DNA of 64,000 nucleotides from Hexactinellida sp. DTS-2022 (taxonomy: Eukaryota; Porifera; Hexactinellida): the NCBI GenBank assembly GCA_028753945.1, contig JAPNXP010000018.1, positions 124,001 through 188,000 of the forward strand, given 5' to 3'. Position 1 is the stretch's first letter. The number at the start of each line of letters is the position of its first letter. The notes under the pieces are model-generated. The model saw only the letters and a program-made list of their open reading frames with translations, was not told the DNA's origin and made no database searches. The translations under genes were made by a program, and so were the position numbers. Positions 1-9,700 of this stretch are shown in pieces.

Positions 1-942
1 TCGTCTCCCATCAATGTGGTATGGGCTCGTTAGAAATACTCCGACATTAGTTGTCAATTGATAGACGAATTTACGTTTTCTAGAATCTATTCCCTTAAAC
101 AGTTTAGAATTAGGGGACGAATCGCCAATCACTAATGTTTTTCCAGTCATGTCTGGTCTTACACTTAAACGTGGGTTGTTCAGAACCTTCATAATCTGTA
201 TTTTGTCATCATCTAGAAATACAGATACAGTAAAGGAATTATCCTTTGGAGTATGATTTTGGAAAATTTGAATTAATGAGTGCGAAAATTTGGAATCCTC
301 TCCTATACCCTGGCATTAATTTGTGATTTAGGCGTATGAAATTGGATCAGACAAGGATTAGGAGCGCATTTACAAATCGCTGTATAATACACTGGATATA
401 GTATATCAAGCTTGGTTACTAACTTTCTACAGAATTGATTGTGGAACCCTCTTGTTGTAGAGTAGGGAATCCCAACATTAATTTGATCTTTGGACCATAC
501 TTTATATAGACGCTGAATAAAGTAAATTCAACACTAAAATTATTACTAATTGAATGCTAGCTGCTAATCCATACTGGGAAATTCTGGAATTTAATCGGCA
601 AAATTTTTGTTCTGGAATTTAATCGGCAAATTTTTGAAAATATTTTTTTGTTAAAATAAAATTCCATCCGCCGTTCTTATTATCTGAAAATATCTGGATT
701 ATATACATTTGATAATTTACTTGGCCTAATATTGAACTTAACTCACCTCCAGTTGAATAACAATACTTAAAAGAATCATCAATTCTCTCTAGGGCTTGAC
801 GGACTATCTCATTTCCTGTTAATTTGTTTGTTGAACTCTCATTAGGAACAGTACCATTTCCTGTCTCATTTTGTGTTAATTCAGTCGGTGCCTCCCTATT
901 AACTGCCTTTTTGCTCCTAACTTTCGAATGACAACAACCCAT
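1..942 (-). CDS. Partial MGC-anchored paralogue, gene A (5' two exons, runs off left edge)
   Basis: I do not recognise the family. Exon 1 is 942..747 and starts MGCCHSK, a Gly-2/Cys-3 N-myristoylation and palmitoylation type start; an upstream in-frame ATG at 978 would bury this motif, so 942 is preferred. A strong donor (GGAG|GTGAGT) follows at 746. Exon 2 runs from 212 to beyond base 1 after a pyrimidine-rich acceptor (TTTCTAG). The junction is in phase and gives Asp-Asp-Asp-Lys. Exon 2 carries the landmarks shared with genes B and C: a P-D-x-T-G motif, then FVYQ and TSPY. The C-terminal part lies outside the window. Likely a peripheral membrane protein facing the cytosol (inferred from the start motif). 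Genes B and C have no intron, so this copy may be closest to the ancestral structure or may have gained an intron. Moderately sure of the exon model, unsure of function. Confidence 0.6.
233..390. repeat. Dispersed repeat copy inside the intron of gene A
   Basis: This stretch matches 10632..10805 and 43660..43840 (shared blocks: 'tttgtgatttaggcgtatga', 'gcgaaaatttggaat', 'ctcctataccc'). The copies at 10.7 and 43.7 kb carry extra GGAGCG inverted motifs missing here. One edge lies about 20 bases from the acceptor of gene A exon 2, so the repeat supplies part of the pyrimidine tract. Confidence 0.6.
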
Positions 943-1229
943 TGTAATGTGTTCAGTTATACTATTTCCTTCTAACACAGTATATCTATATATATGACAA
1001 AATAAGTACTCAGGTTACAGTAGCTTAATAGGCTAGATAAACGGAGTATACTCTACCTTAAAATTGCAAGGCAAACAAAAACTTCCACTCAATTCCAACA
1101 TTGCATTTATAATCGATTGTAGGTAACTTATTTGTGCTTGTGTCCAATTCTTGCAAGTGTCTTTACATTATACACAATTAGGATGTCTCCATAAGTTGTT
1201 AAATGCACTTAGCTATACAAAACTACCTA

Positions 1230-1557
1230 TATTCAGTTAAACCTCGATTATCCGAACTTAGATTAGCAAAACTCTTCAATCATCCAAACTCACCTGGATG
1301 CTCCCAATCAGGATTTCATTCAGGCTATTTTTGTGTCTAAATTAACTTGAGCTCGCAAACACGCGCCTAAAATTCTCATTTTGTATTACGTCTATGGGAG
1401 CACCTCTCGATTTTGCGCGCCTAGAAAAGTTGCTTTTCAAATTAACGCTCCCAATGTTATTCCATAGAATAGTTCTGCTTTATATAATCCGATCTGTAGA
1501 TAATCCGAACACGTTTGACTGATCCCAACCAGTTCGGATAATCGAGGTTGTACTGTA
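1230..1557. mobile_element. Pogo/Tigger-like MITE with internal insertion
   Basis: Terminal inverted repeats: left AAACCTCGATTATCCGAACT, right AGTTCGGATAATCGAGGTTG then TACTGTA. The middle holds GCGCGCCTA-type sequence also seen near 13.65 kb, 15.87 kb and 42.6 kb, so another small element probably sits inside. No transposase. Confidence 0.65.
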
Positions 1558-1649
1558 AACCAAATTTCATCTCTAGACCGTATGGTATTCCGATTATCCG
1601 GACAAAACATACTACAAATATTTTTTTAAGATATATAATTAATTATAAC

Positions 1650-1736
1650 TACAGTCAACTCTCGTTATAACGAAGTGCTTGGGACCTGTAAATTTCTTCG
1701 TTATATCCGACTTCGTTATAACGGGAGTTCACTGTA
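1650..1736. mobile_element. Short MITE (TACAGTCAACTCTCGTTATAAC family)
   Basis: 87-bp element beginning TACAGTCAACTCTCGTTATA and ending TATAACGGGAGTTCACTGTA, near-perfect inverted ends with TA at the tips. Longer relatives at 15249..15402 and 31531..31726. Tc1/mariner-pogo style by its TA target and CAGT ends. Confidence 0.7.
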
Positions 1737-1929
1737 TAGGAAAAAAATTCCTTTGAAAACAATTTAATCTGTCAGTATTACATTATTACTACATCAGATA
1801 TTCTAAATACGTATTACATTTGCGATTATGCAATAATGAGGTTAATTTAGCATAAATATTTTGTCTCACAGACCAATATTCCATATCCATATACAATATA
1901 TAAGTAAACTCGTATACAGTCACTATTCA

Positions 1930-2721
1930 ATGGGTTGTCGTCATTCAAAATGTCATACGAACACCACACCAACATCAAAAGAACTGACACATAATGACGT
2001 TATAACCACATGCCATACGGACATTACGGTCGCTATGGTTACGGAGACACCTGATGCTAACTCTCATAAACATTTGACACCAAAACAACAGGTCGCAAAT
2101 TTTGTCGAATCTGCTTTAAAAAGTTACCTACCGGACTACACGTTTTGTCACACCTTAACTAAGGGCCATAATACCATGGCACTACCAAATTCCGACAAGA
2201 AGAGATTCGTAATGGAAGTAGCGAGAGACCCCACTATATCATTGGCCCCTGATCAGACCGGAACCAAACTGTCATACGGGCTGCTGCGAACTAAGTACAC
2301 ACTGTATGTTGGGACTAAATCCGATAAATTCATAAAATTTGTATATCAATGGACTCAAGACGGAAAGACTTACGTCACGAGTCCCTACTCCTTAACTAGC
2401 ACGATATCGGGAGTCACGGTCCCCTGTGCCACAGTCGACATAACTAATGCCCTGGGGCCCAAGCATGCGCATGACCCTGTCGCGGCGATAAAACTCGATC
2501 TGGGAAAGTTAAACTCAGTTAATAGCTCTACTCCTGGCAACCATAACTTGAACGGACCAGACTTTGAGTGGGTTTACGAGGGGCCCTTTGGTGTCGATAT
2601 GAGTATTTATTCGAATTACCCACGTAGATTGTACTGGGAGGACGTTAGTGGGGATAGTGGGGAGGTTAAACTGATTGACAAAGTGGGTATGGGAGTGAAG
2701 GTTAAACTCAAGGACTTGTGA
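1930..2721 (+). CDS. MGC-anchored paralogue, gene B (263 aa, intronless)
   Basis: Function not recognised. An ATG lies 69 bases upstream in frame, but 1930 is chosen because it yields MGCRHSK, the lipid-anchor type start shared with genes A and D. Residues 1-50 are Thr/His-rich and probably flexible. From about 50 to 263 comes the domain shared with gene C: a helix-like VANFVESALKSY, then PDQTGT (107-112), FVYQW (137-141), TSPY (150-153), DFEW (211-214), LYW (234-236). The pattern of alternating hydrophobics suggests a beta-rich fold. Predicted cytosolic, membrane-tethered. It is divergently oriented relative to gene A. The whole domain in one exon contrasts with gene A, which has an intron. 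Confident it is a real gene because three independent copies conserve the same landmarks. Confidence 0.8.
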   Translation: MGCRHSKCHTNTTPTSKELTHNDVITTCHTDITVAMVTETPDANSHKHLTPKQQVANFVESALKSYLPDYTFCHTLTKGHNTMALPNSDKKRFVMEVARDPTISLAPDQTGTKLSYGLLRTKYTLYVGTKSDKFIKFVYQWTQDGKTYVTSPYSLTSTISGVTVPCATVDITNALGPKHAHDPVAAIKLDLGKLNSVNSSTPGNHNLNGPDFEWVYEGPFGVDMSIYSNYPRRLYWEDVSGDSGEVKLIDKVGMGVKVKLKDL

Positions 2722-3236
2722 CTTGAATATTCTCAGAATAATTGTGTTACGAATTATGAGTAGGCTCTAGTATTCAACTATTTGGGTTTTGCCATCTTTT
2801 TATTTTATTTGTTAGTTTGTATAATATTCTGTTTTGAGTACACACTGTTCTCTCTAATGATCCACCAGTGGGTAATTGGCCCAAAGTGGACTATTAGAGA
2901 ATATGGACTTATTTAGTCCCACTTCAGGACTGATGATATGTTACCCTATACCCCTATAGTACCTCTAGCGACCTACCCATTATCTGAATAGTCAGATGCC
3001 CAAAAGGGCAATTTGCCCCCTTTCGTTATGCCCTTATGCCCTCCCCTTTTGGTGTCCTTGTAATTCCTTATAAAACTTGGCATACACTTTAATAAGTGCC
3101 CCTTGCCCTCATAATGGCACCTGACAACCTATTGTTTACATAGGAATGTAATACTTCAAACTAGTGTATCCTCTCTTAATTTGAATTCAAGGCTTTTTAA
3201 TTCTAGTTATTATTTCTCAATTACGAATAAATAATG
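2722..3236. other. Intergenic: no gene seen
   Basis: Downstream flank of gene B. AT-rich with a stretch rich in 'gcccttatgccctcccc' (3000-3120). No ORF of note, no clear AATAAA on the plus strand close to the stop. Confidence 0.5.
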
Positions 3237-3406
3237 GACAGTAAAACCTCCAAAAGTGAACACCTCCAAAATATGAACACTTTTTCTCGGTCCCAAATTT
3301 TCCCATTGCTTTAGACACACGTTATGATAAATCATGAAAACTGAACACCTCTCAAAAGTGAACGTTTTGGCTGGTCCCCTGTTCACTTTCTGAAGGTTCT
3401 ACTGTA
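3237..3406. mobile_element. Pogo-like MITE (ACAGTAAAACCTCCAAAAGTG)
   Basis: About 170 bp; left end ACAGTAAAACCTCC with AAAAGTGAACACC, right end GTTCACTTTCTGAAGG then TTCTACTGTA. Ends are inverted copies; no coding capacity. Confidence 0.65.
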
Positions 3407-3477
3407 CAAAAATAATAATATTTACTTTTATACAACAACAATTAATTATGCTGTAGTGTCAATATAGTAAACTAATA

Positions 3478-3842
3478 GTTTCTATAGGTTGATTATATTA
3501 CAGATACACAATATTACAAAATAATGAAATAACCTTGTTTTATTCCCGGTATAAATACTTGTTTATAAACAATATTCATTCATATTAACTAATATTTATT
3601 AATAACAACAGCTATATTATAGCACTTATAAACAACTATACTATTATGTACATTCTAAACAAATGAAACCGCATTAATTAATAATATAAGAGTTTAATTA
3701 TCCACCGATCATCGGCGTTTGTATTAAAAAACCTCGCTACTTTCTACCGATTGATTTTTTATGTTTATAAAAAACACCATCGGTAGAAAGTAGCCAGGTT
3801 ATTTAATACAAACGCCGATGATCGGTGGATAAGTAAATTCCG
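3478..3842. repeat. Large dispersed element with terminal hairpin (copy 1)
   Basis: About 365 bp, repeated in inverted orientation at 40690..41225. One end (3697..3835) is a long hairpin: ATCCACCGATCATCGGCG with TTTCTACCGAT arms facing each other around a short AT-rich centre. The remaining ~220 bp is AT-rich and unique to these two copies. This copy lacks the MITE that interrupts the other copy at 41021..41194, so it represents the empty site. Class unknown; foldback-like. Confidence 0.7.
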
Positions 3843-3866
3843 AGAATATAATATTCCTAATATAAG

Positions 3867-4541
3867 CTAAGTCCACTGCTTTATAGCTTTTACTTTCAGT
3901 TTCAGTTTATCTCCGTTCCCTCCTATCAGTTTAACCCCGCTTTGAGTGCCGTCTAACTTGCCCCAGTAGAGTTCACATTCCAACGCTCCAATTGTGAAGT
4001 CATGCAGAGACGCCCCCTCTCTGACCCATTCGAAATCTGTTCCATCAAATTTGTTATTTGCATCTCCTCCACCCGAACTTATCTGTTCCAGCTTAGCAAC
4101 AATAGTGTGCACTGGGAATTTCCCGTTTATAGCCATTGTAATATCGATAGGTTTAGCACACTTTACATTTATCCCTTCCCCCATTCCCTTCAAGAAGAAG
4201 GGACTCGTTATCCACGTAATCTCTAGAGATTCCCATTGGTACAAGAACTTAACACTTGTGCCCTTAGTCCCGATATAGAGAACGCTTTTTGAGTTGAGTT
4301 CTTTGTAGGAAACTAATTCAGTACCGGTCTGGTCTGGTTCTATTCGTGTTGGGTTTATTTCATTGTTAGTAGCGATTAGTTCATACACGTTAGGTAGTAT
4401 TGAAATAAAATGATTGAATTTGTAATCCTTCAAATAATATTCCTTTAGAGCACTCTCTACATTTTCAGCTACTGTTATAGGACTTGGCTTAGGATATGTT
4501 TTGAGTGAAAACTCAGTATATTCAACCTCTTTGCTTGCCAT
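3867..4541 (-). CDS. Paralogue without lipid-anchor start, gene C (224 aa)
   Basis: Same unrecognised domain as genes A and B. Starts MASKEVEY, so the MGC anchor of A, B and D is absent and the protein is probably soluble. Shared landmarks in order: VAENVESALKEYYL, EPDQTGTE, FLYQW, TSPF, DFEW, ELYW, and a basic Lys-rich end. The stop at 3867 lies about 25 bases from the hairpin element at 3478..3842, so the 3' UTR probably includes or abuts it. Single exon. Convergent with gene B. Reading frames on the opposite strand in the same place are shadows. Sure that it is a gene; function unknown. Confidence 0.8.
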   Translation of the reverse strand: MASKEVEYTEFSLKTYPKPSPITVAENVESALKEYYLKDYKFNHFISILPNVYELIATNNEINPTRIEPDQTGTELVSYKELNSKSVLYIGTKGTSVKFLYQWESLEITWITSPFFLKGMGEGINVKCAKPIDITMAINGKFPVHTIVAKLEQISSGGGDANNKFDGTDFEWVREGASLHDFTIGALECELYWGKLDGTQSGVKLIGGNGDKLKLKVKAIKQWT

Positions 4542-5275
4542 TAGTTAGTTATATGTCTCTACCAAATCTCTATTTATAAGTGTAATAGTGCCTATTGTCA
4601 TACGATATCCTTAATTAAATCAAGTTAAATGTTAATATAATATGATTAATTGGCTAATTAGCTATCTTATACAGGTAGTATTACCAATGGGCATATCATA
4701 ATGTAGTTCATTTTATCAGATGGATATATCAACCGTTATATTTCATTTAATACTATACATACCCAACTTATATCATACAAAACACTGACTTGCCATTTTT
4801 TCAATTTTCTGCCTGTTAATTTTCAATGCAAAGTCCTTATTTATAAACCCATTTCCATAGGGTTACTTTAACTTACTTATGTATCGGCCAACACCTATCA
4901 TTATACAAACTGGCTTCGTAAAGGTGAATATTCAAAGTTAAAAAATTACTTTTGCCAGTGCCTGAAAATTATGTTAGAAAAGTTGTCCTTAATATGTTAC
5001 AATTATAATTAAATGATGTTTTGCAATTTGTTTTGGTGCATTGTTTAATTTCAATATTTTTAAAAAAATTGCATTCAGTTATGATGCTTATTTTATGAAA
5101 TATTGTTATAAAGTTGAAGATTTTTATATCTTAGTACGGGCGTAGCACGGCCCAATCAGTTTGTATAATTAAACTTAATTCTCACGCAACCCGATGTCAA
5201 AGTATAGGGGTATGTCAACTAGTTTATTACAAATTTATAAATGTCATTATTAAGCAATAAAATTATACAAACAAG
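4542..5275. other. Intergenic: nothing recognised
   Basis: AT-rich gap between genes C and D, both minus strand. It should hold the gene C promoter and the gene D 3' UTR; no element ends or gene-like ORF seen. Confidence 0.4.
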
Positions 5276-6061
5276 TTAAACAAAATCATAGCACTTTAGT
5301 GTCAGTTCCAGTTTCAATGAATCCCCCACATTATACCTGTCCCCAAGCACTAGGCTCAGGGGGAACCGACCAACCAGCTTTGAGCTCTTGCTCCCCAACT
5401 TGTCTCTAGACATGTCTAGAAAAGTGCTTTCGTTGTACACCACTCTCTCCAACTTGAGACTCAGCTGTTTGTGTGTCAGCTGACTAACACCTTTCTGCGC
5501 GGGGAATATTCTAACCTGGCATTCTGCGGTTAGAGGCCATGCCAGCTGATCATCGTACGGTCCGTCCCAACACCTTAGGTACACCAACAGGTGGGTATTG
5601 TCTGCTTTGGCAAAGCAGTCCAATTCGTACCTCGCAATCTCAATCTCTTTTAAGATACTTCCTATTCCCGTTTCTGCTATTCTTTTGAGATTCGTTATTG
5701 TCATTTTAAGTTCTTGTTGGAGGTAGCATCCTTTGTGCTCTGTGGATATTCTCAATTCTGCTAATTCTCTGCTAATAACACCAGTTTCATTTCTCAGCTC
5801 AATAATCTCATTTCCCTGAATCAACACCTTTTCCTTTAGTTCCTCTCTACCCTCCCTTTCCCGTACCACTTGACACCTTAGCTCCTCAACGAGTGTCTCA
5901 TGTTCCTTGTTTGCATTAATGTATTCTTCCATAGCCTGGCCAACTAACTGTGTTATCTCCTCTCTGTTGGACATGTCTTTTGGTTCTTGTTCATTCTGTT
6001 CATTCTGATTGTGGAAGATTAAATGTTTGCTGCTTACTTCGGTTGATTGTATGCAACCCAT
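5276..6061 (-). CDS. MGC-anchored coiled-coil protein with TRAF/MATH-like end, gene D (261 aa)
   Basis: Starts MGCIQS, a predicted dual acylation motif. Residues about 30-140 are charged, heptad-like coiled coil (EELRCQVVRERE, NEIIELRNE). Residues about 155-260 resemble the C-terminal half of a TRAF MATH domain: THLLVYLRCWDGPYDDQLAWPL aligns in spirit with the family's 'hLslyfvlmkGeyDdlLpWPf' stretch, and the final SSKLVGRFPLSL...DSLKLELTL resembles its closing strands. The N-terminal MATH strands, RING and zinc fingers of classic TRAFs are absent. TRAF proteins link receptors to NF-kB or MAPK signalling through coiled-coil trimers; a membrane-tethered, RING-less version could act as an adaptor or decoy (inference). 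Intronless. The MATH call is from memory of the family pattern, not a profile search. Confidence 0.7.
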   Translation of the reverse strand: MGCIQSTEVSSKHLIFHNQNEQNEQEPKDMSNREEITQLVGQAMEEYINANKEHETLVEELRCQVVREREGREELKEKVLIQGNEIIELRNETGVISRELAELRISTEHKGCYLQQELKMTITNLKRIAETGIGSILKEIEIARYELDCFAKADNTHLLVYLRCWDGPYDDQLAWPLTAECQVRIFPAQKGVSQLTHKQLSLKLERVVYNESTFLDMSRDKLGSKSSKLVGRFPLSLVLGDRYNVGDSLKLELTLKCYDFV

Positions 6062-6426
6062 TGTGTTGTCAGAATGCTAACTTGCTTTGCGAGGGTTTTA
6101 AGTGTATTAATGTGAGCCTATTGTAACCAGATACTTGTGTTTGATGCCCGGTAATAATACAATGTCTTGGACAATATAAATACTCGTGTAACCCAATATT
6201 CGATATTAACTAACCCCTGTTGTCTTCATGATAGGGTAGAATTGAGGGAGATTTAACTTTGTTCCTTTATTTGCAACTTTTCCAACTTGTGCACCTAACA
6301 CGAACCATTCTTAATAATTTTATTAGGCCAAATTCCCATAAATTTATAAAAATCCAGAAAATAATATTTTGGTAGGTTTTATTGGTTATCAACGACAGTG
6401 CACTACCGTGATTGCCAAAATCAATG

Positions 6427-6532
6427 TACAGTCGACTCCGCTTAATAGAGTCACCTCGGGACCAAGTTACTTTGACCCGATTAAGCGGATAAATCTATTA
6501 ACCGGTGGGTCTATTAAGCGGAGTCGACTGTA
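6427..6532. mobile_element. Complete short MITE (TACAGTCGACTCCGCTTAAT family)
   Basis: 106 bp, starts TACAGTCGACTCCGCTTAAT and ends ATTAAGCGGAGTCGACTGTA, a perfect inverted match. Relatives: 8618..8877, 12519..12707, 39698..39795, 43953..44140. It lies about 170 bp before the aminopeptidase start, in the likely promoter. Confidence 0.75.
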
Positions 6533-6703
6533 ATTACACTCCACTTATCAACTATTCTGTATTAACTTACCATACCAATGCCATTTGTATTGACCGGTGC
6601 TAATCCTAAGCAATACTGTATATCCCTATCTATATGTCTCCTAAGTGACTATATATAGAACTGACACTATATTAAGTTCCATTAACTTATAGCTATCCAG
6701 TGA

Positions 6704-9700
6704 ATGCTATTACGCACTTGTAGCTTGCTAGTTATACGTTCTATCTCCCAACCAATCAAATATATCCGTTCACACCTCAAACCACATTCCATTCAAGCAT
6801 TCCATCTGACTACCATGGCAACCGAGAAGTCAGTATTCGAGCGTCTCCCAACCGACGTGACACCTGTCAACTACAAACTGAAACTGGAACCTAATCTAGC
6901 TGAGTTCACATTCCAAGGGAGTCTTATTGTCGATACGAAGGTGTGTAGGCCTGTTACGAGTGTCACGCTCAACTCATGTGAGATAGAGATTGCCTCCTGC
7001 ACATTCCAATGTGCCGGTTCCGTTGTCCAGACCGGGACTGTGGACTATAATACGGAGGCAGAGACCGTAAGGGTCACATTCCAGGAGCCGTTGCCTGGAG
7101 ACGGGAAGCTGGCAATGGAATTTAAAGGAATTCTGAATGACCAGATGAAAGGCTTTTATAGGTGAGTAGCAAATTATTAATATTGGTATGTTGTTTTGTT
7201 GTTGTTGTTGTTGTTATTACAGTGGATGCCGGTTATAAGCACATCGTCGGGAACGGCACTTAATGTTCTTATAACCGACATAAATTATAGAAGGTATATG
7301 GCAACCGTTTCCCAACATAGTGTACTTATATTCCGAATTGTTCTTATAATCGGTGTGCTTATATGCGAAATCTGTATTATTATTGTTATAATTATGTTTG
7401 TTGCTATTATTGTTATTATTATCATTGTTGTTGCTGTTGTTGTTGCTATTATTGTTGTTGTTGTAGCTGTTGTTGTTGTTGCTATTATTGTTGTTGTTGC
7501 TATATTGTTGTTCCTGTTGCTATTATTGTTGTTGTTGTTTACCTCAGGTCTAAGTACACAACGCCCGGAGGCGAGGAGAGGTTTGCTGCCGCCACTCAGT
7601 TCGAGTCTGTTGACGCGAGGAGAGCGTTCCCCTGCTGGGACGAGCCCGCACATAAGGCCACTTATGACGTCACACTGGTAGTGCCACAGGACAAGCTAGC
7701 CCTCTCTAACATGGTGAGTAATAGTATGCTGTACTCTGTTAAGGAGCTATAGTATACTCTGTTAATAGGAACCAGTGCTCGACAAAATGAAATTTTGATG
7801 GTGCTAATTAAGCCACCACCTCACTTTTTCTGGTGGCTAAAGAATAAAAAACGGCCGGTTTAACAAACCACTGATGGCTTGACAAAGTTCTAAGCCGTAA
7901 AACAACACTAACGTTAATAACAAATGATGCAACGAAAAATATAAACTACATAAAGTCAAATAATCCACAATATATGGTAGATTAGTTAAGCCACCAAACC
8001 ACCTAATTTGTCGAGCACTGCTAGGAACCTAGGAACTACAGTAGACTCTGTTAATACACGGATAAGGAAATATCGATTAAGATTACAAGGTTAATTCCCC
8101 TAGCCTATACATATGCATGCAAGTGACTCCGATTAATACGAATATCGAATAATACGAACATATTAAGACGGTCCCCTGGTGTTCCTATTCACAGAGTCTA
8201 TAACCGGATACCTGTATTCCTATAAGACAGTAGGCTTATGAGACAGCTGTTATTCTCTGTGTCTGTAGCCAATAATCAGCGAGACGACTGTTGGCTCCAC
8301 TCGCACCGTGGTGTTCGCACAAACGCCTATAATGAGCACATACCTGCTGGCATTTGTTGTGGGGGAGTTTGACTATGTGGAGGCCACAGATTCCGACGGG
8401 GTTCTAATCAGAGTATATACCCCCGTTGGGAAGAAGGAACAGGGCATATTCGCACTTGAGGTGGCACAAAAAGCACTCCCTTTCTATAAGGATTATTTCT
8501 CTATTAAGTATCCGCTGCCCAAAATGGATCTGATTGCCATTCCTGATTTCGCTGCTGGGGCTATGGAGAACTGGGGGTAAGTTCTTAATCGAACCAAAGA
8601 TTCTTAAGACATAACTATACAGTAGACTCCGCTTAATAGAGTCACCTCGGGACCAGGTTACATTGACCCCATTAAGCGGAGAAATATATTAACTGGTATC
8701 TCTATTAAGCAGAGTATAATCGCCTAGGCTACTATTCGAGTAAGTACAGTTTTTCACAGGATTTATGGGACGGAATTACAGTTTGACTCAAAATATTTCG
8801 GTTAATAGATTTCTCCGCTTAATCGGGTATAGTAACCTGGTCCCGAGGTGACTCTATTAAGCGGAGTACCCTGTATACTAATTCTCTCTCAGTTTAGTGA
8901 CATACCGAGAGACCTGCCTGTTGCTGGACCCCCAGGACTCTCCGATTAATCAGAGGAAGTACGTGGCTCTTGTAGTGGCACACGAGCTGGCTCACCAGTG
9001 GTTCGGTAACCTCGTTACCATGGAGTGGTGGACACACTTGTGGCTTAATGAGGGGTTCGCTTCTTGGATGGAATTCTGGTGTTTGAATAAGTTATTCCCA
9101 GAATTCGATATGTGGACTCAGTTCGTAGATATGGACTTCGATAGTGCTTTGAGGCTGGACGCTCTTATGAACTCACATCCTGTCGAGGTATGTTAGTTGT
9201 TGTTGTTGTTGTTTGTTTGTTTATTTAGTTAGTTAGTTACCTAGTTAGTTAGTTACAGTGGAACCTCGTTAATACGAACACCAACGGACGGTAAAAATGT
9301 GTTCGCTTTATCCGGAATTCGTATTAACCGGAGTAATACCATTGAATAGCCATTGTAGGGACCTGATTTTGTGGAACTGTTTGTTCGTCTTATCCGGAAA
9401 TTCGTATTAACCGTGTTCGTACTAACGAAGTTCTACTTAGTTAGTTAGTTAGCTAGTTAGTTAGTTTATTATTTATTTATTCCCAAACTTCCAGATTATT
9501 CCATTGTTAGTTAACTAATTAATTATACATGAACAAGCGCTACAAGTTATAAATAATCACTTAATTAAGCATATCAATTAATAAAATTCCGATATAACTA
9601 GGACACTAGATCTGTTATAGGAATTTTAGCCTCTTTATATAAGCAATAAATATGCATTCACAAACTAAACTTGTAAACTGTTGAAATGAGTCAGAAATCT

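Noticed and set aside
3994-4278. Plus-strand open frames opposite gene C
   Set aside because: Shadows of the minus-strand coding sequence, whose paralogues conserve the minus-strand reading.
7285-7752. Open frames encoding poly-Cys, poly-Asn or poly-Leu
   Set aside because: They translate (GTT/ATT)n simple repeats in introns; the same applies at 11551..11838, 12069..12196, 14604..14852, 32751..33023 and 33713..34027.
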